A stretch of 20,000 bases of DNA from Sparassis latifolia. Its lineage: Eukaryota > Basidiomycota > Agaricomycetes > Polyporales > Sparassidaceae. This document shows positions 8,038 through 17,856 of the stretch, piece after piece. The position numbers and the translations under genes were made by a program. The notes beneath the pieces were generated by a model, which was given only the letters and a program-made list of their open reading frames with translations, was not told the DNA's origin and did not search any database. Where the stretch lies: NCBI GenBank assembly GCA_018466975.1, contig JAENRS010000015.1, positions 1 to 20,000 of the forward strand. Reading direction: 5' to 3'. Within the stretch, counting starts at the first letter, position 1. Each line of letters begins with the position of its first letter.

Positions 8038-10866
8038 ATGCTTGTCATTCCGCTCTTACTTGCCGCTACATTAGCCCTGTATGGCTCTTTCAGCACCACT
8101 CTGTTCGCAACCCTGCGAACAAACATGAGAGAGCAGCTATACGGTCCCCTCTTGTCCTCCATCAAGCTCGCCACTGGTTTGATGTATGTATTCAGAAAAT
8201 TTTGTCATTTCATCTCTGAAGTTTACTTTTCACAGCAGCATTACGCCTCTATCTACGCTTATATCGCCACACTCCCTTCCATCGTCGCCGATGCATGGAA
8301 GAACGGAATATCTATCTATAACCACTGATCTTATTGTGAGGCCCGTGACTGACTTAGTCGCTCTCTACTCTCCCATTTCTACTTCCAAGGCTCCCCTCCA
8401 AGTGCCGCTTCGTACTGGCGACCTTCATGTCACCATATTCGATATCTATTGTCGCTTCCCCTGGGCAGCAATTGGCGCCACAATTCTTGTTGTATCTCTA
8501 TTAGTTGCGGCTGCCCTTTTCATGATTGTACAGTTAGAGAAGCTTTCTATCTTCAAGACGGAACGTGCGCCACATACTGAAAACAACTCTTTCCCAATTG
8601 TACGTATGCGACGTTCTTCACCGGAAATTGTCTCTGACTGTAGGTGGATTTACTGCACCTCAAGGTTGTGTCTTATGATTTCACCAATTTGTCCGTCTCA
8701 TCCATGCCTAGCAGCTTTGGCTCCGAATTATTCGGATTCCGCGGTCATCGCCTTGAACTTGAGGCCCCAGTTACTGCTGGCGATCCGTCAGTGGTCATAT
8801 CACCACTCGATGTCTACCATACTGATTGCATTGTTGTCAGACCCCATGACCTCCCGCTTTGCACTGCTACTGAATTGGATGAGCCCGTGAATGGAGTAAC
8901 CAATCATGTCCTCCCTGAGAGTCAAGTCATATCCACATCCCCCACCAATCTTGAAGATATTCATTCCGTCTCTGAGCATGTGGACAAATGCACCCAGACG
9001 GCTTGTGATGATGACGAATCAGACCGTTTCCTTTATCCCGGCAGTATGGAGGACATCTCTAACAAACTTCTTCGGGCCATTAACAGGAACTTACCGCCTG
9101 GGCGTCGCAATGCAGACATTCTTACTCTCCTTAGTGAAAGCTTGTGTGCTATATCAACTGGGCATACTGCTGCACCGATAGCCACTAACACGGACAACTT
9201 TCGAAAGAAACTACTTCGAAGAATTTTCATTCCCATCGGGGACAGATTAATGCTGCCCTCTATGACAGCTGGGAAGACTACTGCACCGATAGCCACTGAA
9301 GTGGTTAATACCAACTTCCACCCGAGTCACTTACACGAGACAACTCCTGTCACTAGTGACATCTCATCCTCTGTGATGATTGGCGAAACTACTGCACCGA
9401 TCATAGCCGAAGTGGTCAACACCAACATCCACCGGAGTCGAGTCATAGAAGAGGCAACTCTTATTCTTGGTAGCGCATGTTCTCTGACGGCTGGAGACAC
9501 CACTGCACCACTGGTCACTGAAAACCTGAATCCTGTCATCCTCCCGAGTCAAGTGCTTCGCGAGACAGCTCCCATCGATAATGATAGCTTGTCCTCTGCG
9601 ACGGCTGGGTGCACTACCGCACCGATTATCACCAAAGCGGTCGGTACCCACACCCACTCGAATCAAGTCCTTGGAGAGTCAGGCCCTCTTGGTGGCAACT
9701 ACTTATCCTCTGCGATTGGTAGGGACACCACCGCTCGGAATTTCGGTCTCGGAGATATACCCGGATTGACTCCCATTATACCCGAATCGACTCAAATTAT
9801 ACCCGAATCGACTCAAATTATACCCGAATCGACTCAAATTATACCCGAATCGACTCAAATTATACCCGAATCGACTCAAATTATACCCGAATCGACTCCA
9901 ATTATACCCGAATCGACTCAAACTATACCCGAATCGACTCAAATTATATCCTTAGAACTGCCCTCTGAAGGTCTCGCAGCCTCCCGTTGGGCACCTGGGA
10001 ACTGTGTCCGCAATGGCGTATCGGAATCAACTCCGTTGAAGGTGCGCGCTGGTGCAAGGAAATACCGTGGCTCTGGAGGAAGTTATCAACGGCGACGACA
10101 AGCTGTTCGACCAAAGGCTCAGGCTGGTCCAAGTGCACCTGCCTCAGCAGCTTTAGCGCAACCTTCTGGTTCTCCTGATCCGATGCATCCACACAAGAGG
10201 CCTCGCGGTCCAGGTGGCGATCGCACACCGACGTCAGATCCTCACACAGACGCTCACGTTGGTCCAGGAGCATCGACATCAGCGTTTCCACCAGCGGCGC
10301 CACCCACCTTTCAGAAATCAAGCAATTCCGGTGGCGATTGCAATTGGGCGGAAATTGCTCACTTAGAAGGTCACACCGACCAAGAGGTATTAGCCTCTTC
10401 ATCCTCGAAATCGTGTCTTCCAAATAGTATTCATGGTTTTATGCCGGCCGTCGATCGGGAAGTCGGTCGCTTTGCATCAAGATGGGTTGCTCATGATCAC
10501 TCTCCCTCAGAGGGAGAAGGTCGGGACGGGAGCCGGCATTATCGCGGAAATGGAAGTGGACGTGGACCTAGATGTGGACGTAGGGACAAGTATGGGAAAT
10601 ACAATGGAGCACGTGGAAGGGAGGATGGAAACGGCGGAGGTCAGGGCGAGGGTTGGGGCACAAACGGTGGCGGGGCCATCGCGGTCAATAACGACTTCGT
10701 ACATCCGTCACGCCAAGACGTCACATCTGTCGTATCAGCATCGGGGCATATCGACGCACCATACGTGATATATTCCACACTCGACCCTAAGGGTAGAACT
10801 GGCAACGGATCAAGTTCTGCTGTAACTCCTCAGACGTCACCCACGGATCGACCAACTATGATGTGA
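8038..10866 (+). CDS. Membrane-anchored repeat-rich disordered protein
   Basis: Three exons (8038-8183, 8236-8599, 8644-10866) join in frame to give about 910 residues. Intron 1 (52 nt, GTATGT...TTTCACAG) has a CAGCAG tandem acceptor. Intron 2 (44 nt, GTACGT...CTGACTGTAG) is canonical. The product has a hydrophobic N-terminus (LVIPLLLAATLALYGSF, signal or anchor), a second membrane segment at residues 125-147 (WAAIGATILVVSLLVAAALF) and then a long Ser/Thr/Pro-rich region. This holds six 37-38-residue units opening with TTAPI (about 345-532), eight IIPEST heptads (about 542-605) and an Arg/Gly-rich tail (about 795-850). I do not recognise the family. A GTGAGT overlapping the stop (10863) could splice to 10925 and add about 49 residues ending at 11072. 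It may be a cell-surface or endomembrane protein, which is inference. Start and intron 1 are the weakest points. Confidence 0.6.
9150..9745 (+). repeat. 111/114-bp coding repeats, about 5.5 copies
   Basis: The motif ACTGCACCGAT (encoding TTAPI) recurs at 9170, 9281, 9392, 9503, 9617 and 9731, a spacing of 111, 111, 111, 114 and 114 bp. Each unit reads roughly TAG-TTAPI-TE-V-N-PS-V--E, then a Ser-rich end. All periods are multiples of three and the units differ by many substitutions, so the array is old and under coding constraint. Confidence 0.85.
9759..9950 (+). repeat. 21-bp tandem repeats encoding IIPESTQ
   Basis: CCCGAATCGACT recurs exactly every 21 bp at 9781, 9802, 9823, 9844, 9865, 9886, 9907 and 9928, with a diverged first copy at 9760. 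The central copies are identical, so this array expanded much more recently than the 111-bp units before it. The frame stays open throughout. Confidence 0.95.
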
Positions 10867-11766
10867 GTCCTCATCTTTAATCGTATTTGCTGTATATTGA
10901 ACTACTGTGTTATCATTGAATCAGACGAATAACGTACAAGACGAGACTACTCCTCCGAGAGCGGTCGTCTCGCCACCCTCGGAATTGCATCTTGAAGGTC
11001 CTGGTGACCCAATGCAAAGCCCTGGCGGAGACGAGAATGGAAATAGCGGCTACGAGGGCGGACATGAGTTGAATGATCGCCGAGATGAGGAGCATCAGAG
11101 TGAACACGATATATGTGAGGGCGGGCATGAGCATGGCGAAGGAAGCAGTGAGTGGGTCGTTGGAGGCATGGTTAGAAGGTGGAGTATTGACGGAGGTGAT
11201 TTAGGTTAGTCCTTCTCTCCTCTGCCCGATTCAAGCTCACGCGGTGTGCTGTGTGCTCGATACAGCACGTTCAGATCGTCCCTTGGGACGTAGCCCGGAC
11301 CGGCGAAACACCGCGTAAAGTTGGTTGATTCTTGCAACCACAACGTTGTCATAGACTCATAACCTGGTCTGAGATGATATCAACGGCATCATTATTCTTC
11401 ATATTAAACTTGCCCGTCTAACTCTTTGCGGTGCCACGCTTGGCAAGAGCGTGTGGCTTCTCCACATTTACCCTTGGGTGTTAACATCTTTCGTCAAGGA
11501 AAAGGCTCTCAAACACTCCGACTATCTTGCATGTATCTCTCTGTCGCGAAGTACACATCTCTCATGCGTATTATTTTGTCATCCGCCCTAACGCTTGCTG
11601 TCTCGATTTCTGTTGAATGATCTACTGTCCGGATCTGTGGTTCTATCTACTCGCTCTCATCTCGGACAACATCCCGTATTTGACCGGATTTGTTGTACTG
11701 TACCCTGTACTTAACTTCACTATAATTAAGATGTCTTCATTACTTTCATCTCCTACACTTTTCTGT
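10867..11766 (+). other. 3' flank of the repeat-protein gene; possible extra exon
   Basis: A frame at 10907-11209 (acidic, Gly/His/Glu-rich: GGDENGNSGYEGGHEL and GGHEHGEGSSEW) and another that could be joined by a 10863-10924 intron both exist. They are in different phases, so only the second, shorter one (10925-11072) can follow the upstream exon. From 11210 to 11766 only short unconvincing frames are seen. Confidence 0.35.
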
Positions 11767-13667
11767 TCAAGCCTTTTGCAGTCTGACCACCGCCTCGCTC
11801 AACTGATCGGCTTTGTGCTTCGTCTCTGCCTCCAAGATGCGCTGCTCTTGCGCGGTAGCGAAGCGAGGAGAGGTATTGACGGGTAAGTTGGCGTAGATAT
11901 GGGTGGTCAGTCGGGACGCGTGACCGATTCTTCTGTTTAAGGATAGTTTAGAAGTAGGACTTCGAAGAACTCGATAGCAGGCTAACGATCCATTCATCTT
12001 CCGCGAGGTCAGCGCCCTGCAGACGCTCGGAAACGGCGTGCAATCCCGTCGCGAGGTCTGCACGGTCCAGAGGACGAGTAAGCCATTGTCTGGTGCGGCG
12101 TTTCTATCGGCAAATTGGTCAGCATAATCATATATTGCTGGGTTCAGCGGATTTACTTTGAGTCTGCTTGAGCAGGTCTACTAGCTCGGCCTCTAGAAGG
12201 CTGCAGGCATCTTCGTCTGCTGTCTTATCTAATGCAGTGGAAGATGATGCCTGGGGCAGCGGCGACGTCGTCTGCAGCATCCTCGAGCTCTTCGATGAAG
12301 GCATGGATGAATGCGTCCGCTTTTCTGGCAAACGTGCTGTTCGCCAAGGGCTCGTCGTGTAGATTACGCAGAGGAGGAAGGAGATGGTGGACGAAGCTAT
12401 CTTGTATCTAACAACGACAATTCATTAGAGTTTCAGCCGTGATTTTGTCGTATGATAGAGACCAACATACATGGTGTAGCACTCCCTCGCGCGAAGCAAG
12501 TGAAGCTGCTTGGTCTACGTTCTACGCCCGATCGATCTCGAATGCGATGTTCACGTCGAGGCGGCCCTCCAAATCCTCTGAGTTGCGAAGTTCAGCCTGG
12601 CGTACAATCGTCTCCAAGATTCGTGCAGGACTGTAGCCAATGGACGCTTCCAGCTACTTGCACATCATACCCAGCTCCGTCCAATATGACGCAGCTTGCA
12701 CAGCAATTACGCCCTGTTCTCGTACTTCGTTGGTTGATTGGGACAACCGGCCGAAAGCATCGCACAAGCGAGGCTAGATTTGTCCTGTGCTCTGAAAAAT
12801 TTCCTTCTATATCTGTCGGATCTAGCGCTGATGTAGCGCTCGATGTGAGCGGCGATCATCAAGCATAGAAGCAATGACTTCGTACGTGTCAGATAGAACC
12901 TGCCCAACAGTCGGTTTGCCAAGCTTCAACTTTTCGATCGATTCGTCAAACTGGATCCGGAGAGTAATCGTCAGTTAACGGCTGATGCATGGTCTTTCGT
13001 TAACAGAACAGCCTCGAGCGATGGTTCACTAAGATATCTGTTTGGAGATAATCCCTTGTTGATACTGAGGGGAAGGGGGAAAGCAGGAACCTGTCCTCGC
13101 TCCTCTTATGTGATGCTTCAGCAGCTTAATTTCATCCTCAAGAATTTGAGCCTCTTCCATGAATTTCGCTCGGGAGCTAAAGCCTCGAGGGTCAACTCAG
13201 GATGTTGCTGTCAAATCAACACCTACTGCATGCACGGACGGGGCGTCATAGTTGGCCAGCTTGCGTGAGATGTCAGTGGTGTCTTCTGCATTGCCAATCC
13301 CTAGCTTCATACAGGCTCTAGCGCTGCAATCCGCTGTAGGCGAGACCGTATCAGACGTATGCAATATGAGTACATGCTCTGTTGCTTCTTCAGAACTTTG
13401 TGCAATGCCTTCTAGCGAAGAGCGAGCTTGAAACTCAAGACCGTTTACACCCAATTGTACCAGTAACTGGTCTGCTAGTCAACCCGAGAAGTACACTGCC
13501 TGCAGGAAGATCCGTACGTAGCTCATGCAATCTCTTCAGGCGAGCACTTTGGACCGCCGAGGAGACTATAGCAAAGCAGAACTTTCCTGTGCAGAATCAC
13601 TGAGTGTGATGCATTTCGAGTCACAGGTACACCTCGGATCCTCATGGACTTACCGTGCTCGTTTCAT
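11767..13667 (-). pseudogene. Decayed spliced gene, helical protein, unknown family
   Basis: Protein-like segments lie in order on the minus strand but in changing frames. They are MKRAR at 13667 with a GTAAGT donor and a CACTCAG acceptor; ARLKRLHELRTDLPAGSVLLGL; FMEEAQILEDEIKLLKHHI; FDESIEKLKLGKPTVGQVLSD; and LSQSTNEVREQGVIAVQAAS. Next come ARILETIVRQAELRNSEDLE with RLDVNIAFEIDRA, and REGVLHH. A well-formed 63-nt intron (12408-12470, GTATGT...GTTAG) then joins REGVLHH in frame to QDSFVHHLLPPLRNLHDEPL. Further on are DEDACSLLEAELVDLLKQ and EAETKHKADQLSEAVVRL. Two in-frame TAG codons (12654-12656 and 12522-12524) interrupt the best segment, and further frame changes occur elsewhere. The helical, charged composition suggests a coiled-coil structural or adaptor protein. 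I do not recognise the family. Confidence 0.55.
12408..12470 (-). other. Preserved intron inside the decayed gene
   Basis: The segment starts GTATGT and ends GTTGTTAG, with CTCTAATG as a possible branch site, and is 63 nt long. Both flanking reading frames (...REGVLHH and IQDSFVHH...) meet in phase 0. It is the strongest sign that this region was once a real spliced gene. Confidence 0.6.
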
Positions 13668-14210
13668 GGCTAGTACAGTGCATAGACGGTAGGGCCCGAG
13701 ACGCAATATGCTGCATGCACGCGTTTGAGTCGCGTCACCCGGTCACGTGGGTGGAAGATACGCGTACATGTCAGACACGATATCGTGAGGTGTCTGTCTA
13801 TCATCCGCCCTCGGGGGACTAGACAGGCTCCGAAATCGTCTCAGACTTCGCACTCTTTTCTGTTCCGAGAATTCTGATACGTATGTCATCCTGAAGTGGG
13901 GCTTGCAGTTGTTCGCCCAAAAACCCCGGTAATCTGTACTCTCCTTCACTGGCTCGGAGCTACGTCAGCTCGCCCTTTCCTTTTTCTAAGCTGCTTAGCA
14001 AGCTGCTTAGCCAAAACTTCACGACTTCTGGACTTTCAAGCTGTTTGTCACTTGCGTTGCGCCAGCCCCTCTGCTCGCGGCCATCCTAGATGGCGACCCC
14101 AGCCTACCTCCTCCATATTCTGGCGTGGCTGTTCTCACAGTCGTCGGTGACGCTTCCCCGTCACCGGTGGCTCTTTATTCTGTGGAGACTTTTGGGCAGC
14201 CTCTGTCAAA
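13668..14210. other. Intergenic region between two divergent relics
   Basis: About 540 bp separate the start of the minus-strand relic (13667) from the start of the plus-strand relic (14211). It contains a CACGTG E-box-like hexamer (13744-13749), a pyrimidine tract (13972-13987) and a short tandem repeat (13988-14011). It has the layout of a shared promoter region, but no element can be proved. Confidence 0.35.
13988..14011. repeat. 12-bp tandem duplication
   Basis: AAGCTGCTTAGC occurs twice head to tail. Each copy contributes to an interrupted palindrome (CTAAGC-T-GCTTAG). It lies about 200 bp upstream of the ATG at 14211. Confidence 0.75.
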
Positions 14211-14640
14211 ATGATGGTCATATATGAAAACGGTACCACCTCCGTCATTGACCCCAACTCGGGAATTATTATTGAGGAAGGTTTCTCCTCGACGGTAATG
14301 GCCTTTATTTCTCCGCGCCAGCCATCATTTGGATTGTCTATTCCTTCGCTATTGACGTACCCTTAGTTCTCGTCGGGCTAAAATTGTTGAGATTCACCTC
14401 CGGCGCTGGCCTCGGTGTCCTTTTTACTCTGCAATACGTGCTTGCTACCTTTGACAACAGACGTGCTCAACAGAACCGTCCAATATGTGTTTCCTTCATC
14501 GATACTGAGACGGGCAGCGCCTTACCGGATCCCGTCATTACTCTCGCATCTGTCGGCGGCTTTCTCGTCGCCTTCACCTTCGGCATGCACGAATTTGGCA
14601 GACATTGAATTCCTCTCGATCCTGCAGCTCGAAGGTTGAG
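14211..14640 (+). pseudogene. Remnant of a multi-pass membrane protein gene
   Basis: A good start context (GTCAAAATGATGG) opens MMVIYENGTTSVIDPNSG. Then a frame change near 14270-14285, with no credible intron, is needed to continue into LDGNGLYFSAPAIIW, IVYSFAIDVPLVLVGLKL, SGAGLGVLFTLQYVLATF and DPVITLASVGGFLVAFTFGMHEFGRH. This is at least three hydrophobic helices with a GNG-F-APA-I-W opening that recalls fungal TM7S3/TM198-like (DUF4203) membrane proteins. The frame stops at 14608. A further family-like stretch (AFGHGVRMSL, then RAGL in another frame, then CHAIVANA) follows with more frame changes up to about 14750. The hydrophobic pattern is visible directly; the family name is a tentative inference. 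Confidence 0.45.
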
Positions 14641-14842
14641 CATTTGGCCATGGCGTGCGCATGTCTCTTTCGTGCCGGGTTGCGTTCCGAATCATTTCAC
14701 GTGCGCCATGCCACGCGATCGTTGCAAACGCCACATCCTCAAAGTTCAACACACACGTTCAACATACGGCTTCACCTGAGCCGACCTCTGCCACTCACTC
14801 TATCGCTTCTCAGGACGTAGGTGCCCTACCGTCATCTCTTCA

Positions 14843-15304
14843 ATGACCCTGCCGAGAATTACTCGTATCCACTCGTTCAAGGGTACTAAGGGCCCATATC
14901 TCGCTGAGGAATGGGCTGCTCGTCGTCTTGGTCGTCGCATCTTCCCTTCGCATCACGATTACACCAAAGCAGTCCTGAAGGACTATGACGCTGGAGGTCG
15001 TCATCATCCAGCTTGCGTTGCTGCCCGAACAGCTGACGCGAGGAGTCGTAGGGTACTGGACTCAGTTTCTGTCGCCCGTCACTTAGCGATGGGCGAGTTC
15101 GCTGCAGTTGGCATCGACGACAACCGCCACACATTAGTCGACATTGGTTGCCTCTTGCACGTCGTTCCCCAGCCGCCCGTCCTTGAAGATGTTCATAGGA
15201 CATTCAGAAGGTGCACCGATTTTGAGCGCGCCCGCCTCTCGTCGGTGGAGGGGACGTTCAACCTCGAGCAGTGGATGCCCAAGCATATCTCCGACGTCTG
15301 TTGA
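14843..15304 (+). CDS. 153-residue open frame, doubtful
   Basis: The frame is uninterrupted for 153 codons and starts MTLPRITRIHSFKG; it is rich in Arg and His (ARRLGRRIFPSHHDYTK). I do not recognise it. Another frame of the same strand carries membrane-protein-like runs (GLLVVLVVASSLRIT, EVVIIQLALLPEQL, GVVGYWTQFLSPVT) broken by stops at about 14978 and 15108. These would suit the tail of the upstream membrane-protein relic. The open frame may therefore be an accidental shadow over decayed coding DNA. Confidence 0.25.
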   Translation: MTLPRITRIHSFKGTKGPYLAEEWAARRLGRRIFPSHHDYTKAVLKDYDAGGRHHPACVAARTADARSRRVLDSVSVARHLAMGEFAAVGIDDNRHTLVDIGCLLHVVPQPPVLEDVHRTFRRCTDFERARLSSVEGTFNLEQWMPKHISDVC

Positions 15305-15468
15305 TCTTCTACAATGTTTCACGACAGCTGAGCTAATTTTGTTGTAGTGTCTTCGGCTTAATTGTCACTTCGTTGCTCTGGGTCCTGCCATCGCTACTCA
15401 AACCGTGGCTCGAGGGGTACATTTTCCCTTCCTCGCTATCCACAGCTCATTAATCTCGTCTGGTCTAG

Positions 15469-17081
15469 CTACCTCTAATCCGCCACCACAGCCTGACGTT
15501 GGCTCACTACTCATACTCACCCGACTCTTCGGCTATTCACGATCGTGACTTCGTGAGTCTCTCCGTGCCTTTAATGAACGATTACTTACTTCTTCGTAGA
15601 CAGAGGCACCTTGTGTACCCTCGACCTTAGACCTATTAATCCACGCTCGTACTGCTTCAATCGGCATGGATATTGATGACCCAGACAAGACACTGGTCAA
15701 CGACATTCCAGTGATGGATTTCGAGGGCGTGTCGCCTACGGATATCTGTGTGGAGAGCCTCAACATCGCACCTGTTCCTTTCGCGGAGGCGACGGTCAAA
15801 TGCGATGACGAAGAGATGCAAGATAGCTTCGCCCTTGGATCTGCTCGTGTAACAAACAGAGTGGATCGTGTAGTTGACCCTCGCCGTCGTCCGCCTCAAG
15901 TTACTACAGCCGCCCGGGTTTCGAAGTCGACCTGCACGTCCAATATCACGCACAAAGACGATGAAATGCGGGACGATTTTATTATTGTCGGATCTGGTGG
16001 CGTTGCCGAGCAGGAGGGACGAGTGGCTGATCCTCGCCGTTTGTCTCAGAGTATTGCAGCTGACCGGATTCCGACGTCGATCTACAGGGACAAGATACTG
16101 AACGGCTCATTCGCTGTAGAGGAGGAGGCATGGGCAGCTGATCCTTGCCGTCGCCCACCTCAGGCTACACATCCGGCTTTGAAGTCGACTTCGATCAAGG
16201 CAAACGCGTTCGCGACTCTAGGCTTTGCCCCGACTTCGGGATCCTGCAATAATTTCGACACTGCTGATGGCTGTTACACGATGGACAAGGAGTCCAACAT
16301 GAATGAAGAGGACAAGGCTGTGGCAATACCGAACTCGCCTTCTCCTGTGCAGATCTCCGCCCCAGTGGTTTCTAATATGGAAGACCTATCCAACCTGTTC
16401 ATGACGCTGGGACTACCCACCGTGGAGAACTACGACGCGGAGTCCGTCGTCGTCAACGACGACCTACCAATTCCGCGTCCTCCTACACCTCCGAAGCCTT
16501 CTCGTTCTCCTTCCCGGGCGCTAGTCCTACCCGCCATCGATATAGGTGACAATGACGAGCAGCTTCCATCAGACTTCGACAACACTGGCTCTGTGGGCCT
16601 CGATAATATGACTGAGCTCAACATTGAGCAAGCTGAGGATGATGAAGATGACGTACCACAGCACGAAAAGGGACGTGCGTTAACTGCAAGAGAGGTTTTG
16701 GAGCGCGAGGTCTTTGGATCTGACTCCGAGGATGAAGATGACGACTCACCTCCGCTTCCAGTCCTACTCGCTGTCGACGTGATTCACGATGACAAGCATC
16801 TTCCATCCAATTATGACTACACTGGATCAAACGGCGACGCAGACGACGATGTAGACGACCACAGCGCTCTGCAAGCTGAGGACAGAGAAGGTGGCGTCGA
16901 GGACGGACAAGCACCAGAGCAGGACGATTCGCCTCCGACCACAACAGATTTGGAGCGAGAAATATTCGGCAGCGACTCCGACGACGAGGATGAGGACTCA
17001 CCCATCCAAAGCTGCAGTATTGATACTTTACTTCCGTGCGCTGCTACATTCGGGATGGTTGCGCATATACGGGCGTTCTAG
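15469..17081 (+). CDS. Acidic disordered protein with internal duplications
   Basis: A 471-codon frame from the ATG at 15666 extends upstream in phase to 15600. Across a clean 47-nt intron (GTGAGT...CTTCGTAG, 15553-15599) it joins an exon from 15469 (LPLIRHHSLTLAHYSYSPDS). The true start is unresolved. A hydrophobic segment at 15349-15416 (VFGLIVTSLLWVLPSLLKPW) could be an anchor encoded by an earlier exon, but its phase does not match. The product has three imperfect repeats marked by ADPRRRPPQ (15873, 16023, 16134). These are followed by a proline-rich linker (IPRPPTPPKPSRSPSR) and an acidic half built of two copies, each ending in EREVFGSDSEDEDDDSP or EREIFGSDSDDEDEDSP. At the 3' end a 65-nt GTATTG...TTCTAG intron (17017-17081) could replace the stop and add a hydrophobic, then basic tail up to 17293. 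I do not recognise the family; regulatory or scaffold roles are guesses. Confidence 0.55.
15873..16163 (+). repeat. Three imperfect coding repeats marked by ADPRRRPPQ
   Basis: VVDPRRRPPQV, VADPRRLSQS and AADPCRRPPQA occur 150 and 111 bp apart. Each is followed by a Thr/Ala-rich run and a K/R-S-T motif, and preceded by an acidic D/E-x-F-hydrophobic segment (EMQDSFALGS, EMRDDFIIVGS, ILNGSFAVEE). All offsets keep the frame. Confidence 0.6.
16528..17003 (+). repeat. Duplicated 75-80-residue acidic module
   Basis: Two consecutive modules run from LPAIDIGDNDEQLPSDFDNTG to the first FGSDSEDEDDDSP, and from LLAVDVIHDDKHLPSNYDYTG to the second FGSDSDDEDEDSP. The shared order is hydrophobic-D-V/I, D-D/N-x-x-LPS-D/N-x-x-x-TGS, an acidic spacer, then LERE(V/I)FGSDS. 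Confidence 0.75.
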
Positions 17082-17299
17082 TCGTCTACTGGTCGTTCTC
17101 CTCGATCCGTTGGATTGTCTCTAAAGGCATAGCTCGGCTTGTCGGTCTTCTCTGGCGAGGATGCGTGATCAAATTGCCGTATCGTCAACGACGCCCATCG
17201 CGCGTCCCATCCGATCAGCAGGATCATACCGCTGGCCGAGATTCTGATACGCAAATTCTAGTCGGGCTTTTCCCTTCTCCCCTTCCTGCGTGAAAATCC

Positions 17300-17656
17300 G
17301 TGCTCAAGATGTTAAAAGGGCATCATATTCGACATACCAACTCCGTATCTTACTCCCTCCGGAGGACGAACGGCAACGATCTTGCAGCGACACTTCCCCC
17401 TGCGGGGATCACTTCGCACACGGATGACTCGGTTTCTTCAATCGTGATGACCGTGAACTCTTACGCGCTCTCGTCCCCACTACCAGGCGTCGTGCTGACC
17501 GTCAATACCCAACACAAACTACCTTGGCGATCACAGGGTACCAAGCCCTACTACTTTGCCAAAGAAACCATGCACCTAATCTGTGATTTCATCTGCCAGT
17601 GCGCTTTAGTATACCCAGTATTCATTCACTCAGGTGTGTCGCACTATCTGAGATAA
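17300..17656 (+). other. 118-residue open frame, no support
   Basis: A frame starting MLKMLKGHHIRHTNS lies between the ends of two converging genes. It has no recognisable motif and no splice connection to the gene before it that I could make work. The remainder up to 17856 probably holds the 3' ends of both neighbours. Confidence 0.2.
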
Positions 17657-17856
17657 TACCCCTTATTGGCTCGATCGTCGCGTACTGTAGTTGTATGCAT
17701 TGCGAGTGCAGCGCGTGTGCGAAAGTCAAAATCCATAATTCGTCATCGGTTTACCGTGAATTGTCATAAAGAAGAGAGCGACTCCAGCTTCGACCCAAAC
17801 TACAAGAGAGTTCATCCCAGAACTGCAAGTACAACATTTTGACTGCCTAGCGGCGT

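Noticed and set aside
9703..9942. Minus-strand frame encoding SRFGYN repeats
   Set aside because: It is the complement of the IIPESTQ repeat array; repeats with a period divisible by three stay open in other frames automatically.
9759..9950. CRISPR-like regular repeats
   Set aside because: The repeats are directly adjacent 21-bp units without unique spacers, lie inside an open reading frame and keep the frame. The genome is eukaryotic.
10907..11209. Acidic Gly/His-rich frame as the last exon of the repeat protein
   Set aside because: The only good donor (10863) and acceptor (10924) give a different phase, so it cannot be joined without a frame break.
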